Shown piece after piece: positions 1-6,041 of a stretch of 8,360 bases of DNA (the first letter of the stretch is position 1; each line of letters starts with the position of its first letter). Both the position numbers and the translations under genes were made by a program. The DNA comes from an uncultured Anaerolineaceae bacterium (GTDB taxonomy: Bacteria; Chloroflexota; Anaerolineae; Anaerolineales; Anaerolineaceae): assembly GCA_937920255.1 (NCBI GenBank), contig CALDSL010000572.1:1-8360 (forward strand), in the 5' to 3' direction. The notes under the pieces were generated by a model. It was not told the DNA's origin. It worked only from the letters and a program-made list of their open reading frames with translations, and did no database searches.

Positions 1-51
1 TATTCATCCGAATGTCAATCGATTTGTGGTTTTTCTAACAAAAGGTTAATC

Positions 52-1959
52 TTACATTCCCGGTTCCGGCCGGGCTACTTTTGGCAGGGTAATGATAAAT
101 GTGGCGCCTTTGCCCGGCTGGCTTTCAGCGGTGATCGTGCCACCGTGACGTTCGACGATCCGGTTGCAAATTGCCAGGCCCATGCCAACGCCCTCAAATT
201 CGCTACGCGGCTGCAAGCGTTCGAACGGCCTGAACATGCGCTCAAGATGCGCGGTGGAGAACCCGATCCCATCGTCCTGCACGCGGATTTCCACCTGCGT
301 GTCGTCCACATCACGCCCGGAGATGGTCACCTGCGGCGGGCTGCCGGGAGAGTGGAATTTGACGGCATTGCCGATCAGATTTTGCAGCAGTTGGTGGATC
401 TGCGACGGGTCGCCGTACAGGTCTGGAATCGGTTCAACGTGAACCCGCGCGTGGTGCATATGGATGCTGATTTCGAGGTCAGCCAGCACTTCCTGCACAA
501 GCGCGTTGGCGTCGATGCGAGAAAAGGGGTGGGTGCTTGAGGTAACCCGGCTCAGCGAAAGCAGCGAGTCGATCATCACCTGCAGGCGTTTGGCGCTGGC
601 GCGCACGCGAGCCAGGATATCGGCTTCGTCTGCGTCCAGTTTGTGCGCCACGCGGTGGTTGAGGATTTCACCAAAGGATTGGATTTTGCGCAGCGGCTCC
701 TGCAAGTCATGTGAAGCGGCGTACGCGAACTGCTCCAAACTGCGGTTGCTTTCTTCCAGGCGGGCGGCGTACTGTTCCAGCGCGCGTTCGGCTTCCTTCT
801 GCTGGCTCAATTCCAGCGTAAAGCAAACAAAATCGGTGCCCTGGTTCTCCAGCGCGGCATAACCGACCAGCACCGGAATTGGTTCGCCTTCGTTATATAT
901 GTAATACAACTCATGCAGACCGCTGGCGCCATCGCTCAGCGCTTGCTGCAAATATTCTCTCTCCTGATTGAGCGCGTCCGGAGCGACGATCTGGTTCCAG
1001 CGCACCTTTCCGGCCTGCATGTCTTCGTGTGAGCAACCGATCATATCCAGAAATGCCTGGTTGGCCTCGTTGATGAGGCCATCGCCGCGCGCGAAGAACA
1101 CGCCCACAATATTCGAATCCATCAACCGCCGGAAGCGGGTCTCGCTTTCGCGCAGTGCCTGTTCGGCCATCTTTTGAGCGTGAATATCGGTGGCGGTGCC
1201 AAACCATTTGACGATCTCACCCCGCTCGTTGCGGTATGGCAGGCCGCGGCTGAGATACCAGCGGTAGGAGCCATCCGCGAGGGTGACGCGGTGCTCGATT
1301 TCGTACACCGTTCCGGATTGCACGGCTGTGTTCCATGCGTCCACTGTCGCGTCCACATCATCGGAGTGCAACGTTGGCGCCCATTGCCACACATCCTCTT
1401 CCTGCGCGTCTGGGCGGATGCCAAAGAACTCGCGATATCGCTGGTTGTAATAATCGACAACGCCATCTGCGCGAGCGGTCCACACCAGTTGCGGCATTGC
1501 GTCGGCCATCTGATGAAAACGCTCTTCTGATTCGGACACGACCGAAAGTTGCCCGCGCTGTCCTCCAGCGGACTGTAAAGCCTGGCGTTTGCGATGAATT
1601 GTCGACCGCAACAGGCTACCCAGCAGCGGCGCATCCAGCCCGGCGGCGGGCAATACCAGATCGGCGCCGGCCTGCAGCGCCGCGCGTTCTGCGCCTGGTG
1701 GCACTGGCTGGTTCAGCAGGAGGATGACCACCGTCTGTGGGTTCGAGGCGAGCGAGCGAACGCGCGCAAGGTCGATGGAACTCGCATCTTCCGCAAGGAT
1801 AATGAAAACATCGGCATTTTCGTTGTCCTGATGCGCCTTCGCGGTTGTGTGTTGAATGTCAAAATCGCTCGCGAGTTGCGCGAGTCTTGCTGCGATGGGC
1901 TCCTGCCGGACCCCGTCCGGATTTACCACAACAATGTTCCAATGGGAAGAATCAGGCAT
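52..1959 (-). CDS. PAS-PAS sensor histidine kinase with pseudo-receiver N-terminus
   Basis: This 635-residue protein is a two-component sensor kinase that should autophosphorylate a histidine and pass the phosphate to an unlinked response regulator. Domains in order: a receiver-like alpha/beta region (about 8-125), PAS (about 145-262, ending WFGTATDI), a second, more divergent PAS (about 272-390), a short coiled linker (about 388-412), HisKA with ASHDLQEPLRKI and phosphoacceptor H417, and HATPase_c with an N-box around N527/N531, DDGIGF at 562-567 and the GVGMGLAI lid glycines at 590-597. No membrane segment or signal peptide is seen, so it is probably cytosolic and senses an internal signal through its PAS domains. 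The receiver-like part lacks the acceptor Asp after strand 3 and has LPAA where the conserved Lys should be. The ATG start lies about 110 bases after a strong promoter but has no clear Shine-Dalgarno. No regulator gene is adjacent. The kinase class is secure; the signal is unknown. Confidence 0.93.
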   Translation of the reverse strand: MPDSSHWNIVVVNPDGVRQEPIAARLAQLASDFDIQHTTAKAHQDNENADVFIILAEDASSIDLARVRSLASNPQTVVILLLNQPVPPGAERAALQAGADLVLPAAGLDAPLLGSLLRSTIHRKRQALQSAGGQRGQLSVVSESEERFHQMADAMPQLVWTARADGVVDYYNQRYREFFGIRPDAQEEDVWQWAPTLHSDDVDATVDAWNTAVQSGTVYEIEHRVTLADGSYRWYLSRGLPYRNERGEIVKWFGTATDIHAQKMAEQALRESETRFRRLMDSNIVGVFFARGDGLINEANQAFLDMIGCSHEDMQAGKVRWNQIVAPDALNQEREYLQQALSDGASGLHELYYIYNEGEPIPVLVGYAALENQGTDFVCFTLELSQQKEAERALEQYAARLEESNRSLEQFAYAASHDLQEPLRKIQSFGEILNHRVAHKLDADEADILARVRASAKRLQVMIDSLLSLSRVTSSTHPFSRIDANALVQEVLADLEISIHMHHARVHVEPIPDLYGDPSQIHQLLQNLIGNAVKFHSPGSPPQVTISGRDVDDTQVEIRVQDDGIGFSTAHLERMFRPFERLQPRSEFEGVGMGLAICNRIVERHGGTITAESQPGKGATFIITLPKVARPEPGM

Positions 1960-1971
1960 CGGTTACTACCG
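1960..1971 (-). other. Small inverted repeat abutting the kinase start codon
   Basis: CGGT and ACCG form a 4-bp stem around a 4-base loop directly next to the kinase ATG, where a ribosome binding site would normally lie. No purine-rich Shine-Dalgarno is visible there. The repeat could influence initiation or could be chance; a 4-bp stem is weak evidence. Confidence 0.25.
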
Positions 1972-2077
1972 TTGTCTATATGAGGAAAAGCAACCCGATC
2001 AAACACCTGCCAAAGAGCGCGTTTGCACGGCTCTGATCAGGCGAGCGATATTCAGTTGCGGATATGCGATGGACAGT

Positions 2078-2105
2078 ATTATACGGTACCAATGCGGAAT
2101 GTCAA
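2078..2105 (-). promoter_or_regulatory. Near-consensus sigma70-type promoter for the histidine kinase gene
   Basis: On the minus strand TTGACA (2100-2105) and TATAAT (2078-2083) are both perfect consensus hexamers separated by 16 bases. Transcription would begin near 2071 and run into the kinase gene with a leader of about 110 bases. There is no extended -10 TG. This is the best promoter in the window. Confidence 0.78.
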
Positions 2106-2136
2106 TGCACTTATTAACCAATTTGATCGATATTGA

Positions 2137-2150
2137 CCGGAAGTTTCCGG
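2137..2150. repeat. Short palindrome, 6-bp arms, in the divergent intergenic region
   Basis: CCGGAA-GT-TTCCGG is an inverted repeat with 6-bp arms around a 2-base centre. It lies upstream of the kinase promoter and between the two divergent genes, where a regulator could bind. No known operator is recognised. Confidence 0.35.
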
Positions 2151-2195
2151 ACGCAGGCGGCCATCCAGTAGGGAATTCCCTGATTCGCCCGAAGG

Positions 2196-2209
2196 TCAAT
2201 CCGGATTGA
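2196..2209. repeat. Perfect 14-bp palindrome overlapping the candidate -35 of the rightward gene
   Basis: TCAATCCGGATTGA is self-complementary over all 14 bases. Its right end overlaps the candidate -35 hexamer at 2206-2211, the usual position of a repressor operator. A perfect 10-bp palindrome, GGGAATTCCC, lies nearby at 2171-2180. Operator function is inferred from position only. Confidence 0.4.
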
Positions 2210-2234
2210 TCTGCAGGCGTCGATCAGGTAGAGT
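2206..2234 (+). promoter_or_regulatory. Weak candidate promoter for the small charged-protein gene
   Basis: TTGATC (2206-2211) and TAGAGT (2229-2234) are separated by 17 bases, each matching four of six consensus positions. Transcription would start near 2241. That is downstream of the ATG at 2237 and upstream of the ATG at 2285, so the site also bears on start choice. The match is modest and could be chance. Confidence 0.33.
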
Positions 2235-2284
2235 GGATGAAGAGGAAAAGGTTTATCCAACTGTTTGGAAAGCAGAGGAAAAGA

Positions 2285-2656
2285 ATGTCGGAAACAAATA
2301 ACGATCAAACGCGCACCGCAAAACTCCAGGGCAGCGCATATGATTTTGAAAACAAATTGGAAAAAGATCGCAGCAAAGAAGCGTTTGGTGAATCGGACGT
2401 AGAGAAGGAACAAAAAGAGCCGCCCGTCGGGCAGAATGAGGCTGAAAAGAAGCTGCGGAAAGATTATGAGGAACACCGCAATCAAGAACCGCAGACGCAT
2501 GAATATGCGCGAAGCATGGATCGCGGCCGTGATGTAGAGAAAGATGGCAAAACCAACCCGGACGATCCGCGTAATGAGCAGGTTCCCTACGCGCCGCATG
2601 ACAGCAGCGGAGCGAGCAAGGAAAGCCCCAGCGCCCGGGAGGAAGAAGATCGCTGA
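2285..2656 (+). CDS. Small, highly charged, probably disordered protein (unrecognised)
   Basis: I do not recognise this gene. From the ATG at 2285 it encodes 123 residues, dominated by Glu, Lys, Asp, Arg, Asn, Gln and Ser, with no cysteine or tryptophan, hardly any large hydrophobic residues, no membrane segment and no signal peptide. It should be soluble, hydrophilic and largely unstructured, as many stress-induced or desiccation-type proteins are, but no family motif supports such a role. An in-frame ATG at 2237 would add 16 basic residues. I prefer 2285 because AGAGGA lies five bases upstream of it (2274-2279) and the only candidate promoter would start transcription near 2241. It is divergent from the kinase gene and convergent with the MFS gene, 27 bases away. 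An uninterrupted frame, a good ribosome site and biased composition favour a real gene. Confidence 0.68.
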   Translation: MSETNNDQTRTAKLQGSAYDFENKLEKDRSKEAFGESDVEKEQKEPPVGQNEAEKKLRKDYEEHRNQEPQTHEYARSMDRGRDVEKDGKTNPDDPRNEQVPYAPHDSSGASKESPSAREEEDR

Positions 2657-2683
2657 AGCAGGCAGCGCCGTATATCCGGATGG

Positions 2684-3925
2684 TTAAAAGCCGCGGTGCG
2701 GGTCACGCACGAACCGCACCAGGATCAGCGCGGTGAATAAGCCAACCACAGCCGCGACGATAAATGTTGTGCGGTAGCCGGCGCTATCGGCCAGCAGCCC
2801 GCCCAAAAACGGCGCCAGAATGGTAGCGGGGGCGATCAGGGTGTTGGCCATGCCGACATAGACGGGACGCTCGTGTTCCTCGCCGAAATCAAGCGACAGC
2901 GCCAGGCCGATGGTCCAATAAGCCACATTGCCGACACCCATCAGAACAATGACCGGGTAAAACAGGGCCAGGTCAACGGCCAGGTAGGCCAGCAAAGCGC
3001 TCAACGCGGTGCACACGGCGCCTAACGTTAACACCGCCTTGCGGCTCCAGCGGTCGGCCATCCAGCCCAAAAGCGGATTGGCGATGGTCTGGGTGATCAG
3101 CAGCACGCTGGTTAGCACCCCGGCGGTGAGTTCGTCCATATTCAAGTAGCGCACGGCATAAACAGTATAAAAGGCGGTGGCCATGCCGGCGAACTGGGTC
3201 AGAATGCGGCTGGCAAGAAACCAGCGAAAACTGATATTCTTGCTGAGGATGGCGCGCATATCCTTCCAGATATCAACCCGGGGTACCTCTAACCCGCCCA
3301 GCATGCGATCTTCCTCGCGTGTTTGCGCCAGGGCAAACCAGGAGACGACAAAAAAGCCGCAGGCGATAAAAAAGCTGATGGCATACCCGCGCGTATCGCT
3401 ATGGCGCGAGAGGATATAACCCGCCGCCAGCGCGCCACCGCTGCCAAGCAGATTCGCCGCGGCAGACTGCAACCCAAAGAACGTGGCGCGCATATCCATG
3501 GGGATGATGCGACCGATCAGATTCTGCCACGGGTTGGCCGCCATACCGGCGCCCATTCCCTGCCATACCAGAAACAAGAAAGACAGCGCCAGCGCGAGCG
3601 TGGTGTTTATTTTCGGCAGAAGCAGCGCCACAATGGCCAGGCCCAAAAACGGCAGGCGTTCGTTGATGGTCATCCACAATGTGAGCGGTTTAAACCGTTC
3701 CAATCGCGAGATGCGCCCGGCCAAAAACAATTGCGGAAGCTGCCATCCCATGTTGTGAATGGCAGGGATGAGACCGATGAGAACGGCGGAACTGGTCATG
3801 GTGGAGAAAAACAGCGGCAGTACCGTGGTGAAGCTTGCAAAGCCGATGGCAAAACCAAAAAACGCCCCATCCAGTACGTTGAAGATGTAGTTATGTTTCA
3901 GGTTTCTGGAAGTGTGGACGTGCAT
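2684..3925 (-). CDS. MFS-type multidrug/solute transporter-like membrane protein
   Basis: This 413-residue, very hydrophobic protein has about 12 predicted membrane helices in two six-helix halves. The halves are separated by a charged cytoplasmic loop (about 200-230), the normal layout and length for the major facilitator superfamily. The clearest signature is GWMADRWSRK at 287-296, the loop motif A form in the second half. AGRISRLERFKP at 69-80 occupies the matching place in the first half. Such proteins move small molecules across the inner membrane using ion gradients. The substrate cannot be read from sequence, and the general resemblance is to efflux-type members. The ATG at 3925 is preceded by AGAAGG about 12 bases away, a rather long spacing. 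A terminator lies just upstream and no clear promoter is seen, so expression may depend on read-through from the rel run. The gene converges on the small charged-protein gene. Confidence 0.85.
   Translation of the reverse strand: MHVHTSRNLKHNYIFNVLDGAFFGFAIGFASFTTVLPLFFSTMTSSAVLIGLIPAIHNMGWQLPQLFLAGRISRLERFKPLTLWMTINERLPFLGLAIVALLLPKINTTLALALSFLFLVWQGMGAGMAANPWQNLIGRIIPMDMRATFFGLQSAAANLLGSGGALAAGYILSRHSDTRGYAISFFIACGFFVVSWFALAQTREEDRMLGGLEVPRVDIWKDMRAILSKNISFRWFLASRILTQFAGMATAFYTVYAVRYLNMDELTAGVLTSVLLITQTIANPLLGWMADRWSRKAVLTLGAVCTALSALLAYLAVDLALFYPVIVLMGVGNVAYWTIGLALSLDFGEEHERPVYVGMANTLIAPATILAPFLGGLLADSAGYRTTFIVAAVVGLFTALILVRFVRDPHRGF
2687..2720 (-). terminator. Possible terminator overlapping the end of the MFS gene
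   Basis: On the minus strand GGTGCGG and CCGCACC (arms 2714-2720 and 2695-2701) form a GC-rich 7-bp stem with a 12-base loop inside the last MFS codons. GCGGC and then TTTT follow, running into the stop codon. The T-run is short and five bases from the stem, so this is a weak call. Confidence 0.3.
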
Positions 3926-3950
3926 GTTGTTTAATGACCTTCTGATTACA

Positions 3951-3982
3951 AGAAAAGACCCCGGCCTTGATTTGCCGAGGTC
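3951..3982 (-). terminator. Intrinsic terminator after the rel-moeA-VKOR-Cys4 gene run
   Basis: On the minus strand GACCTCGGC (3974-3982) pairs with GCCGGGGTC (3957-3965), a 9-bp stem with one T-G pair and an 8-base loop. TTTTCT follows at once (3951-3956). It sits 91 bases after the stop of the small Cys4/acidic gene and 25 bases before the MFS start, so it may either end the upstream operon or act as a leader element of the MFS gene. Confidence 0.72.
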
Positions 3983-3989
3983 CAGAATG

Positions 3990-4013
3990 TGAAACGATCA
4001 AAACGCCGTTTCA
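3990..4013. repeat. Inverted repeat in the spacer before the MFS gene
   Basis: TGAAACG (3990-3996) and CGTTTCA (4007-4013) are perfect 7-bp inverted arms around a 10-base loop. The repeat lies just before the terminator on the minus strand. A further GTGAAACG copy occurs at 4052-4059. It may be a secondary RNA structure in the operon's 3' end or a protein site; nothing decides between them. Confidence 0.35.
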
Positions 4014-4073
4014 TCCGACGATCAGGCTGCGAACCCAGTATTTCTCAGGCAGTGAAACGCTGGGGCTGGAATT

Positions 4074-4313
4074 CTAGTATTCTTCCTCCTCGTCGTCGAG
4101 CCAGGTCTCATCATCCTCTTCTTCCTCGCCCTCGAGTTCTTCCCATTCATCCAGTTCTTCGTCTTCTTCCCCCCAATCATCCTCGCTGGCCGCTTCAGCA
4201 TTGGGTGAGTAGGTCATGCAGCCAGAATCAGGATCCAGTTCAATCGCAGCAGCGGAGCAGAAACCATCATCCAAAAATGCACAATCGAGGTAGTGACAGC
4301 GGATTCTTGCCAT
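4074..4313 (-). CDS. Small Cys4 (DUF1540-like) protein with a long acidic tail
   Basis: This 79-residue protein has two parts. Residues 1-38 carry four cysteines (C6, C11, C19, C32) with spacing C-x4-C-x7-C-x12-C and a GFCSAAAIELD stretch. The pattern recalls the small cysteine-rich DUF1540 domain, which probably binds a metal such as zinc; I make this match from memory of the pattern. Residues 44-79 are an acidic tail, 26 of 36 positions being Asp or Glu, with interspersed Trp and Leu. No membrane segment or signal peptide is seen. Start choice is secure: AGGAGG (4318-4323) lies four bases upstream of the ATG. The VKOR stop is 11 bases upstream, so this is the last gene of the rel run before the terminator. 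The function is unknown. The acidic tail might bind cations or a basic partner, but that is speculation. Confidence 0.8.
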   Translation of the reverse strand: MARIRCHYLDCAFLDDGFCSAAAIELDPDSGCMTYSPNAEAASEDDWGEEDEELDEWEELEGEEEEDDETWLDDEEEEY

Positions 4314-4317
4314 TTTT

Positions 4318-4323
4318 CCTCCT
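4318..4323 (-). promoter_or_regulatory. Strong ribosome binding site of the Cys4/acidic-tail gene
   Basis: On the minus strand AGGAGG, a full Shine-Dalgarno core, sits four bases before the ATG and only one base past the VKOR stop codon. It indicates efficient, separate initiation on a shared message. Confidence 0.8.
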
Positions 4324-4324
4324 A

Positions 4325-4777
4325 CTAAGGGGTAATAATGTCTTTCTGGTTGCCATGGATCAGCCTGACAATGGAATTAACAAGAAGAGCCAGGATCACC
4401 ACCGCGGAAATGACACAAAACGGACAAATTGCTTTGATAACATAAATCTCTACATAGGTAAGGTAGGCTGAATAAATTGTCCCCGCGAGTGCAATGCCAA
4501 AGAAGAGGATGGGGCTGTTATTCTCCCAGAATGCGCCTTTCGTTTCCAGAAATAAAATCGCGATGAGGAGCAAGTATGCACCCATGCCCAGGACCGATAT
4601 CGGTATGCCCGCCAGCTCCGAGTAGACGCTCATGTTCACCGTCCAGCAATCGCCAACGCCTTCCAGGCACAGGGCTTTGTTGTTGGTCAACTTGATAATG
4701 GTAAGATACAGTGAGTCTACAAACCCAATCAATGCGAGAATGGACGATGCCAGGCGCAGGTTTCGGTCAAGTTTCAT
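4325..4777 (-). CDS. Vitamin K epoxide reductase (VKOR) family membrane protein
   Basis: This 150-residue integral membrane protein belongs to the VKOR family. In bacteria these proteins oxidise thiol partners by passing electrons to quinone, and so drive disulfide bond formation outside the cytoplasm in place of DsbB. The hallmarks are present: the CPFC active-site pair C118/C121 near the last helix, the loop cysteines C37 and C44, the conserved Ser S50 and the following GIPISVLG. Four membrane helices are predicted at about 9-29, 58-77, 89-109 and 117-138. It is a stand-alone core without the fused thioredoxin domain found in many bacterial members, and no Trx/DsbA-like partner gene is in the window. 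Its ATG overlaps the moeA stop as ATGA, with GAGGG (4781-4785) just upstream, so translation is probably coupled to moeA. The family call is secure; the physiological partner is unknown. Confidence 0.9.
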   Translation of the reverse strand: MKLDRNLRLASSILALIGFVDSLYLTIIKLTNNKALCLEGVGDCWTVNMSVYSELAGIPISVLGMGAYLLLIAILFLETKGAFWENNSPILFFGIALAGTIYSAYLTYVEIYVIKAICPFCVISAVVILALLVNSIVRLIHGNQKDIITP

Positions 4778-5997
4778 TCGCCCTCATTACCGATAGTGTA
4801 AAATTTTACTTCTGCTCCAACAGGGAGCGATTTTACCCCAGACGGCACAATCAGTAAAGCGTTTGCGTGCACTAATGCAAAGATATTTGCCGAACTTTGA
4901 TTATTGGCTTGTTTTGCGTGATACACGCCGCCTTCCAGGCGCACCGAACCGCGTAAATAGCTCTCGCGTCCGTCTGATTCGATTGGCTCATCCAGCACGG
5001 CAGTGAATTGCTGCAGGGTGTGCTCCGGCAGCCCGGCCAGCGTGCGAATGGCGGGGGCAACGAACAGCAAAAAACCGACAAAAGCCGAGACCGGGTTGCC
5101 AGGCAGCCCGATGAGCGGAATGCCGCGGTACGCCCCGAACGCCAGGGGTTTGCCCGGACGGACGTTGACGCGCCAGAAGGTCAGGCTGCCGCTCCGTTCA
5201 AGAACGGCGCGGATATAATCAAACGCGCCCACGCTGACCCCCGCCGACGTAAGGATCAGGTCGGCGTGCTGCTCGACAGCGCTTTGCAGCAGTTGCTCAA
5301 CCTGCTGCTGTTCATCGCGGGCAACGCCCAGCGAGATCAACTGCGCGCCGGATTGTTGTATCAGCGCGGAAAGCGTAAAGGAATTCGAGTCATAAATCTT
5401 GCCGGGTGACAGCGGTTCGCCCGGGGCGGCCAGTTCATCGCCGGAGGAAAGCAGCGCCACCCGCGGCCGGCGGAAGACGGGTACATGCAGCATCCCGAGC
5501 GCGGCCAGCAGCCCCAAATCCTGCGGGTTGAGTTGGCGGCCGGCTGGGAGCACTTCCGTCCCGGCGCGCAGATCGGAACCTTGCGGGCGCACATAATCGC
5601 CGGGTTTCACGGTTTTGAGAATGTCGATGTGTTCTGGCATGCCCGGTTGGGTTTCAGTATCTTCTACCGGGACGACCGCATTGGCCCCGGGTGGCAGTAC
5701 CGCGCCGGTCATAATCCGCGCAGCTTCGCCGTTGCCAATCGCGCGGTCAGGGGCGAACCCGGCGGGGATATCGGCTACAAGCCGCAGGGACGCGGGGATC
5801 TGGCGCACATCCTCCGCGCGAACGGCGTAGCCGTCCATGCTGGAATTAGTAAAAGGCGGCAGATCCAGCGGCGATGTGAGCGCGCTGGAAAGCACGCGCC
5901 CCAACGCTTCGGGTAGCGTGACATTCTCCGTGGAGACGCGCGAAAAGGCGGTTTGAATACGAGTTTGCGCTTCGGTAACCGATAACATGCCGCTCAC
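4774..5997 (-). CDS. moeA: Molybdopterin molybdenumtransferase MoeA
   Basis: This 407-residue cytosolic enzyme matches MoeA in length and motifs throughout. MoeA inserts molybdenum into adenylated molybdopterin in the last step of molybdenum cofactor synthesis. Visible signatures are SSMDGYAVR (52-60), MTGAVLPPGANAVVPVED (96-113), SSGDEL (184-189), IYDSNS (201-206), the MoCF-fold SAGVSVGAFDY (251-261), VRPGKPLAFG (279-288) and GLPGNPVS (297-304). The C-terminal MoeA domain IV spans about 325-400. Translation most likely starts at the GTG at 5997, because GAGGGGAG lies seven bases upstream of it. An in-frame ATG at 5988 has no comparable site. The gene follows rel after 44 bases and overlaps the VKOR start by four. 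No other molybdenum cofactor gene is present, so the pathway must be encoded elsewhere. One small variation is Arg at 280 in the RPGKP motif, where Lys is common. Confidence 0.96.
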   Translation of the reverse strand: MSGMLSVTEAQTRIQTAFSRVSTENVTLPEALGRVLSSALTSPLDLPPFTNSSMDGYAVRAEDVRQIPASLRLVADIPAGFAPDRAIGNGEAARIMTGAVLPPGANAVVPVEDTETQPGMPEHIDILKTVKPGDYVRPQGSDLRAGTEVLPAGRQLNPQDLGLLAALGMLHVPVFRRPRVALLSSGDELAAPGEPLSPGKIYDSNSFTLSALIQQSGAQLISLGVARDEQQQVEQLLQSAVEQHADLILTSAGVSVGAFDYIRAVLERSGSLTFWRVNVRPGKPLAFGAYRGIPLIGLPGNPVSAFVGFLLFVAPAIRTLAGLPEHTLQQFTAVLDEPIESDGRESYLRGSVRLEGGVYHAKQANNQSSANIFALVHANALLIVPSGVKSLPVGAEVKFYTIGNEGE

Positions 5998-6004
5998 GAA
6001 CTGG

Positions 6005-6012
6005 CTCCCCTC
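6005..6012 (-). promoter_or_regulatory. moeA: Ribosome binding site that fixes the GTG start of moeA
   Basis: On the minus strand GAGGGGAG lies seven bases before the GTG at 5997, an ideal spacing. It lies in the 44-base gap after the rel stop codon and argues for the GTG over the ATG nine bases later. Confidence 0.75.
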
Positions 6013-6041
6013 ACGTGATTTGAGATTTGCAATCGCAATCG

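Larger units (their letters stand above)
1960..2284. other. Divergent intergenic region between the kinase and the small charged-protein gene
   Basis: These 325 bases hold the kinase leader and promoter on the minus side and the candidate rightward promoter with its palindromes on the plus side. I see no credible additional gene in either strand; the short open frames here are built from leader and palindrome sequence and lack ribosome sites. Confidence 0.6.

Noticed and set aside
13..18. TTGACA on the minus strand just after the kinase gene, as a -35 of a further leftward gene
   Set aside because: The matching -10 and any gene would lie outside the window, so it cannot be judged.
2114..2599. 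Hydrophobic open frame of 161 codons on the minus strand, resembling a small membrane protein
   Set aside because: It lies opposite the charged gene at 2285-2656; reversing Lys/Glu-rich codons yields Phe/Leu/Ile-rich sequence, so the apparent membrane character is an artefact. The plus-strand gene has the better ribosome site.
3323..3934. Open frame of 203 codons on the plus strand opposite the MFS gene
   Set aside because: Its Arg/Gln/Lys-rich translation is what the reverse complement of a hydrophobic membrane protein gives. No motif or promoter is seen.
3989..4471. Open frame of 160 codons on the plus strand over the Cys4/acidic gene and part of the VKOR gene
   Set aside because: It is antisense to two genes with clear motifs and ribosome sites, and its low-complexity Arg/Pro/His content comes from the complement of GAA/GAG/GAT codons.
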